This document shows, piece by piece, positions 58,892 to 64,000 of a stretch of DNA of 64,000 nt; within the stretch, counting starts at the first letter, position 1, and every line of letters begins with the position of its first letter. The notes beneath the pieces were generated by a model, which saw only the letters and a program-made list of their open reading frames with translations, ran no database searches and had not been told where the DNA came from. A program made the position numbers and the translations under genes. The DNA is taken from contig CM070554.1 of NCBI GenBank assembly GCA_036346405.1, forward strand, positions 45,779,058-45,843,057, given 5' to 3'. This stretch comes from Phyllostachys edulis (lineage: Eukaryota > Streptophyta > Magnoliopsida > Poales > Poaceae).

Positions 58892-59227
58892 CTCATGTTC
58901 TAATAAAGCATTATGTGTTGATTAATCCCGGTCAGCAATCAAATCTTTTCAAATTCTTCACCTATGTGGTTTTAAGACATTGTAATGCACTGAATAATGC
59001 ACATAGCGGCCATGATTTATTTGTCCGTAGCAAAGCTCTGGCATTCAACTAGTTGTTAAAAAACAAAGGGCAAAAAATGATAACTCCTTTGATACCCTCT
59101 CGATCTCTCCAATCTCTTCCTCATCCACGTTTGGCAACAACTACTGGTTTGTCTAACCGATCGAATGAGGATTTGGGAGGCCTGCTGCTCCACCTTCCTA
59201 CTATTGCCGAGGCTCAACATGATGGTT
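58892..59227. other. noncoding stretch between Copia copy 2 and a solo LTR
   Basis: The plus ORF at 59053-59238 has no recognisable domain. Confidence 0.4.
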
Positions 59228-59232
59228 CTAGG

Positions 59233-60271
59233 TGTTGAGCATATGAGCATTTTTTGAATTACTTTAATCCAGAAATATGCTAGATAAAATATGAATAATA
59301 CTCTAGCTATTTTCACAAAGTAGATAACCAAGAACACTACAGTCATACCAGATTCTAGAAGGACAGAAGCTAGTATAACTATCTCAGTATTCAAGACAAC
59401 AACAGATAGTAAAGCAAACCAAGTAATAAGAGAGAGATAGTCATACCCAGATTCAGTGGAAGAATAGTCATACCCAGATTCAGTGGAAGAAGAAGCTGCA
59501 GCAGAGTTCTTGATGAGGACGTCGTTCGTCATGGCGTAGTGGACGTCGTGGTAGTAGTCGTGCAGTTGATGTAGATGTAGTAGAGGATCAGCGAGCAGTC
59601 GCGCGAACGCTCCCCAAAAACCTTATTCGTTCTCGCTCGTGCAAGCCTTCAAGGACAAGGGTTCCAGAGGCCTGCTCTCCCAGTGCGGCAGTACACACGC
59701 CTTGCTGGGATGGAGATCGCCAGAGACAGCAACAAGACTGAAAATTTATGTATTGTGAAAGTGGAAAACTCGAACCAGAATTCTCAGTTCTCTTAAATAG
59801 CCAAAAGAAAGGAGTTCAAAGGCCAACAGTTGCCATTGATTCGGCAGAATCAAAAGGGCAACAGTTGCCATCAAGAAGCAGAATCGAAAGGCCAACAGTT
59901 GGAATCGAAAGATCAAAGGTTGCCATTGATTCGCCATCAGAACTCTATTCTTTTTAATAACAAAAAACAAAGAGACCAGAGACCAAAGGTCGCCATCAAT
60001 TACGAAGTCACATAAGCTTGATTTTCAAATAGTCAAGACAAAGACAAAGACGGCTTTCAAGACGGCTCGTGAGAAGCGAAGCTAGCAGCGTGTGTTGGCT
60101 CTTTCCAATTCCACAAGAGGGGCTATCATGTTCCACCTTATAAAGTGGTGTAACTCCCCTTCATCCCTCCATGTGGGACTAAACAGTTTTAGCACATGCA
60201 CATGGGCCTTTGAGATTTACCAGGAATTAATTAGAATATAAATTTGAGCCTAGCCCATATTAATTCCAACA
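59233..60271 (-). mobile_element. solo LTR, family C
   Basis: 1,039 bp, TG...CA, with a perfect CTAGG duplication (59228-59232, 60272-60276). The minus-strand start TGTTGGAATTAATATGGGC and a TATAAGG box about 130 bp into it fit a plant LTR promoter. A 24-bp unit around CCCAGATTCAGTGGAAGAA is duplicated at 59449-59492, and several CCAACAGTTGCCATTGATTC words recur at 59820-59940. The 158-codon minus ORF at its left end is part of the LTR, not a gene. Confidence 0.85.
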
Positions 60272-60276
60272 CTAGG

Positions 60277-60820
60277 AATTTAGGCTCCGAATTTAAATTT
60301 TTGTGATTAATACCAATCTATTGCCACCAGAAAATTCCCGCATTGACAACACCGCATCTCTACGGGGTGCAACGGTCAAGCAAACGATGGATCAAGACGT
60401 GCCAGCTGATTTGATTGAAATCCGCAAGGAGATGTTAATTGTCGACAATCACCTGGTTCTAAGGCGAAATTTTATTTCTGGTTGAAATGTCGATGCGAAG
60501 CAATATCGAACAAAAGTAACTCTCATATAGGCGTCGATGCAAAGCAATATAGATCAACAACAAATTACAAAGAGGTAGATTGGATGTACTAACTAGAGAC
60601 TACTCCTGAGGTACAAGAAAATGAAAGATACATGAAAGATAAAAATTGGGTTGGTCGGAAAAGCCTTTACCTTACATAGTTCGAATCAACTTATTTCAAT
60701 ATTTAACTAATTAACGAGTAATTAGAGCATTAAAGCGAGCCTTTTTTTTCACCCCAATACCGCGACGCTCCTGCTCGCTTACACGGCCCTCTCGTATGTA
60801 CTCGACCACTAAACCTGCGC
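60277..60820. other. noncoding upstream region of CCT2
   Basis: A small tandem word (GATGCAAAGCAATAT / GATGCGAAGCAATAT) at 60490-60550; otherwise nothing recognised. Confidence 0.45.
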
Positions 60821-60829
60821 GCTGCCCAC

Positions 60830-60902
60830 GGCCCACGGCCCAGTGGGCGGCCAGGGACTAATTGCCACTCAAGCGGCACATAGCTGCCCCCAAGAAACCC
60901 TA
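60830..60902 (+). promoter_or_regulatory. CCT2 promoter motifs: two GGCCCA site II elements and a telo-box
   Basis: GGCCCA at 60830-60835 and 60837-60842 (TGGGCC on the other strand) and AAACCCTA at 60895-60902. This pairing is typical of plant genes for translation and growth, consistent with a chaperonin subunit. The transcription start is inferred to lie nearby; a leader exon probably ends at GCGCGGTAACC (donor about 61039), with an intron before the ATG. Confidence 0.6.
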
Positions 60903-61153
60903 CCCCAGCTCGCGGCTTCTCCAGTCCAGTCGCCTCCCCGCCCCGCCCCGTCCCGCCTCCGGCACCCGCGCCCTCGCTTGCTCCGCCGCCGCCGCCGCCG
61001 CTCCGAATCTCCGGTCACTCCCGCTCTCTCTCGGCGCGGTAACCGCCTTCTCCCCCTACGATCCAGTGCGCTAGTGATGCCATTGTTCCTGCGTGCTTGG
61101 ATGTGCCACGGACTGAGATGCGTTTCTCACCCCCTTTCTCTGTGTTTGGGCAG

Positions 61154-64000
61154 ATGGAGAGGGTGCTCAAGGATGACGCCATCGAGGAGAAGGGCGAGCG
61201 CGCCAGGATGGTGAGACAGCCCTCTCTGATCCGTTCGATTTATTTGCTGGTTTCGTTTGGTTGGTTCGGTGGTGCTCTCAGCTCTCCCGGCGGAGTAATG
61301 GGTAGTATGGCAAGTACCAAATCAGGAACGTGAGTGGTCGTCCCGCGTAGTGGGTTGGCTTAATCGGGAACCTGAGTGGTCGCCGCGCGTAATGGGTTTG
61401 CTTGATAGGATCTGTTGGTTGCTTCGGCCTGCGGATGCTTTGCTGCAGCGCAAGTGCTTTTAAAGTTCTAAGTGTGCAATTTAGTTTGAAACTTTCGTGA
61501 TTAGAATATGATCTGCAGTTTGTTAACGTGGCGTGAGAATATGTGGCAACAAAGGAGTGCAGTGTACTGATCCGTGATGCACTCTTTCAGGCCGCAAAAT
61601 TTGCAAATTGCTTCAGGAATCGTAGTTTGAACTAAATACCCTTAACCCTGTTTCTGAGTGTACTAAAGAGTACCATTTTGAGTTTCTGTCCGTTTTGTTC
61701 TACAGTTTTCTTATATATGCTGTCCTGTAATTCCATCTCCTTGCAGGCATCTTTCGTTGGTGCTATGGCAATCGCAGACTTGGTCAAGACCACATTGGGA
61801 CCAAAAGGAATGGTATGCTCCTTGGTGTTTGAAGTACTACATGATTTTGCTAATGTGTTCACGGAAACAACTTTCCACTTTGGATAAAAAATGGCAGTCA
61901 TTCACATGGTAGAGTATTGTTAAAACATCTTACTTGTGACCTTGTTTGTGTTCAGGACAAGATCCTGCAATCAACTGGTAGAGGGCGGAGCGTTACTGTT
62001 ACAAATGATGGGGCTACAATTTTGAAGTCTCTTCATATCGACAACCCTGCTGCGAAGGTCCTTGTTGGTATCCTTTCATTCAAATCTGTTGCTTGATGAT
62101 CGAAGATTCTAGCAAGTCATAGATGAAGTGGCACAGTGATGAATTTTCTAGATCTGGGAATATATGTATCTTATAGCTTCTCCTTACCTCATTTGATCTA
62201 TCTGTTGTATTAATGTTCTTTCTAATGCAAAGAAAGTTTAGTCCTTAATGAGTGTTAGACATCTCAAAAGTTCAAGATGATGAAGTTGGTGATGGAACAA
62301 CTTCTGTCGTTGTTTTGGCTGGAGAACTTCTGAGGGAGGCTGAAAAGTTGGTTAGCATGAAAATTCATCCGATGACTATTATTGCAGGTAATTACTGCCT
62401 CAGTACATGTAAATTGGTTTTGCTTCAGTAATGATATAGTAACAAATAGCACAGATCAATCAGACATGTGAATTCTGAAAAATGGCTTTCCGCGCTTAAA
62501 TACTTGATTGACATGCAGCTTGCTTAGCTTAGGCTACTTTCAGATTTTCCAAGTAAGACTGTACCCAGAAAAAAAACATGTGAAGTTAGTGCACTTGTGC
62601 ATTGATGCCATGTTGGTAATGAAAAACCATAGTGTTAGCCTTTGTTTTCTGTTCCTTTTGGCTTTATGTGCGTTCATTTCTAATGTCACTTGGTTTGCCT
62701 GTGTTTATACTGAGATGATACACAATCTGGAACACTATCTGCAAATCTGTAACTACTCTTGACGTTACACTTACACGTGTATCTCTAATGCTTCATTTCT
62801 TCGTCAAACATTAGGTTACAGAATGGCTGTTGAGTGTGCTAGAGATGCTTTGCTACAGAGGACCATGGACAACAAAGAAAATACAGGTGACTTATTTTCT
62901 GATGTATGGTTATATAGTTATTATATTTAAACTTTTTCAGTATGTTAAGAGTATCTTTCTGTTTGTAATTAATAATATTGAACACAATTTAAATTTTAAG
63001 TTTGAATCAATCCTTTTCTTGTCATGGACATACATTTCACTTTTTTATCCTCTAAATATCACTTCCTGTTCCTGGAGAACTAGCATTTACGATCTGACAT
63101 CACTGAAATCAAGTTATGTTGGTTGAGAGTAATTCAGTCTAATGTATAAATTCAACTGCACTTCTTATGATTTTGTTTTATCTCAATTATATGCCACATG
63201 GCACATTAATCTGAAAATAAACCTCCTTTGGCACTGCAGATAAGTTCAGATCAGATCTCATGAACATTGCTATGACTACCCTTAGTTCAAAAATACTCTC
63301 CCAGGACAAGGAGTACTTTGCTGAACTTGCGGTTGATGCTGTCCTAAGGCTTAAGGTATTCAAATGGTTGGGGTGGAAGTTGGTGATACCTATCTTGTCA
63401 TTCAACTTGTGTTTCTATTTGTGCGATGTTGATTGAAATCTAGTTCATAGTTGTTCAGTCATGCTGTCGCATGATGTTAGAATATTGTTTGATATGCACC
63501 ACACTGGTGGCAGGGTAGCACCAACTTGGAAGCAATTCAAATTCTGAAGAAACCTGGAGGATCTCTTAAGGATTCCTTTTTGGACGAAGGGTATGTTCTT
63601 TCACAAGCTATATTATGGGAAACTTTGTTCTTTCTTATCCCAATTTTTTATGAACTTTAGTCTATTAGCTTCTAATAAGGTATTAGTGTCTTCGAAGTAG
63701 TTCACCAATCAACACTGCACACTCCTGTGCAAATAACGAGTGTACTTGGAAACACTTGTATAACAGTTCCCGACTGGCACAACCATGATCGCAGTACTAC
63801 TACCCGTTTAACATTCCGATTTCTGTTTTGTAGGTTCATTCTTGACAAGAAAATTGGCATTGGGCAGCCAAAGCGAATTGAGAATGCCAAAATTTTGGTT
63901 GCGAACACTGCTATGGACACAGATAAAGTGAAGATTTATGGGGCACGTGTCCGGGTGGATTCAATGGCTAAGGTTGCAGACATTGAAGCTGCTGAAAAGC
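61154..64000 (+). CDS. CCT2: CCT2, T-complex protein 1 subunit beta (5' half, cut by window end)
   Basis: Eight exons seen: 61154-61210, 61747-61812, 61956-62067, 62259-62387, 62815-62886, 63240-63355, 63514-63590, 63834-64000 (continues). They join in frame to 265 residues of an expected about 530. CCT2 is one of eight subunits of the cytosolic TRiC ring that folds actin, tubulin and other proteins with ATP. Visible motifs: KDDAIEEKGERARM, TTLGPKGMDKIL (residues about 34-45), NDGATILKSL (58-67), and DEVGDGTTSVVVLAGELL with the ATP-site GDGTT at 89-93. NLEAIQILKKPGGSLKDSF and the apical-domain start GFILDKKIGIGQPKRIENAK follow, where KIGIGQP is a beta-subunit mark. The start MERVLKDD lies right after an acceptor AG, so the leader is probably spliced; an upstream exon adding one or two residues cannot be excluded. 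No defect seen. Confidence 0.96.

Noticed and set aside
59056..59532. Minus ORF of 158 codons with hydrophobic segments
   Set aside because: Falls inside the solo LTR 59233-60271 (and runs past its edge), with no known domain.

Overview
This is nuclear DNA of a grass, most likely a rice-type Poaceae genome. The evidence is GT-AG split genes with short introns, two plant single-copy genes that read like rice orthologues (an inositolphosphorylceramide synthase and CCT2), GC-rich 5' exons, and a dense load of grass transposons. Everything was read by eye; no similarity search was run, so family names rest on recognised motifs.

Layout. 0-3.3 kb: a decayed MOB1-like fragment, an (AT)n microsatellite, a hairpin-forming CACTA remnant and a microsatellite-rich stretch. 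3.3-13.1 kb: an L1-type LINE on the minus strand, split by a 4.7-kb Copia element (3380-8107) with 130-bp LTRs. 13.1-20.5 kb: noncoding DNA, part of a probable Gypsy LTR, then a broken hAT transposase on the minus strand. 21.3-23.9 kb: an intact 12-exon gene for inositolphosphorylceramide synthase (ERH1/IPCS). 24-27.6 kb: MITE-like elements. 27.6-29.6 kb: a solo LTR. 29,824-47,079: a 17.3-kb CACTA (En/Spm) element flanked by TCT on both sides. It carries broken TNP2-type transposase and Transposase_24/Ulp1-type genes, a captured F-box gene remnant, long inverted repeats and two nested solo LTRs. 47.6-49.1 kb: an intact three-exon PAR1-family secreted protein gene on the minus strand. 51-52 kb: an LRR receptor-kinase fragment without its kinase. 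54.1-58.9 kb: a second Copia copy of the same family on the minus strand. 59.2-60.3 kb: another solo LTR. 61.15-64 kb: the first eight coding exons of CCT2, cut by the window end.

Only three genes look functional: ERH1/IPCS (sphingolipid synthesis, linked to defence cell death), the PAR1-type gene (secreted, function unknown) and CCT2 (cytosolic chaperonin). They do not form one pathway; they are housekeeping or stress genes embedded in nested transposons. Nesting and target-site duplications give a partial insertion order: LINE before Copia 1, and CACTA before its two internal solo LTRs. I found no wholly new system. The items most worth following up are the large CACTA element with its captured F-box gene and long hairpins, and the four solo LTRs with perfect 5-bp duplications.
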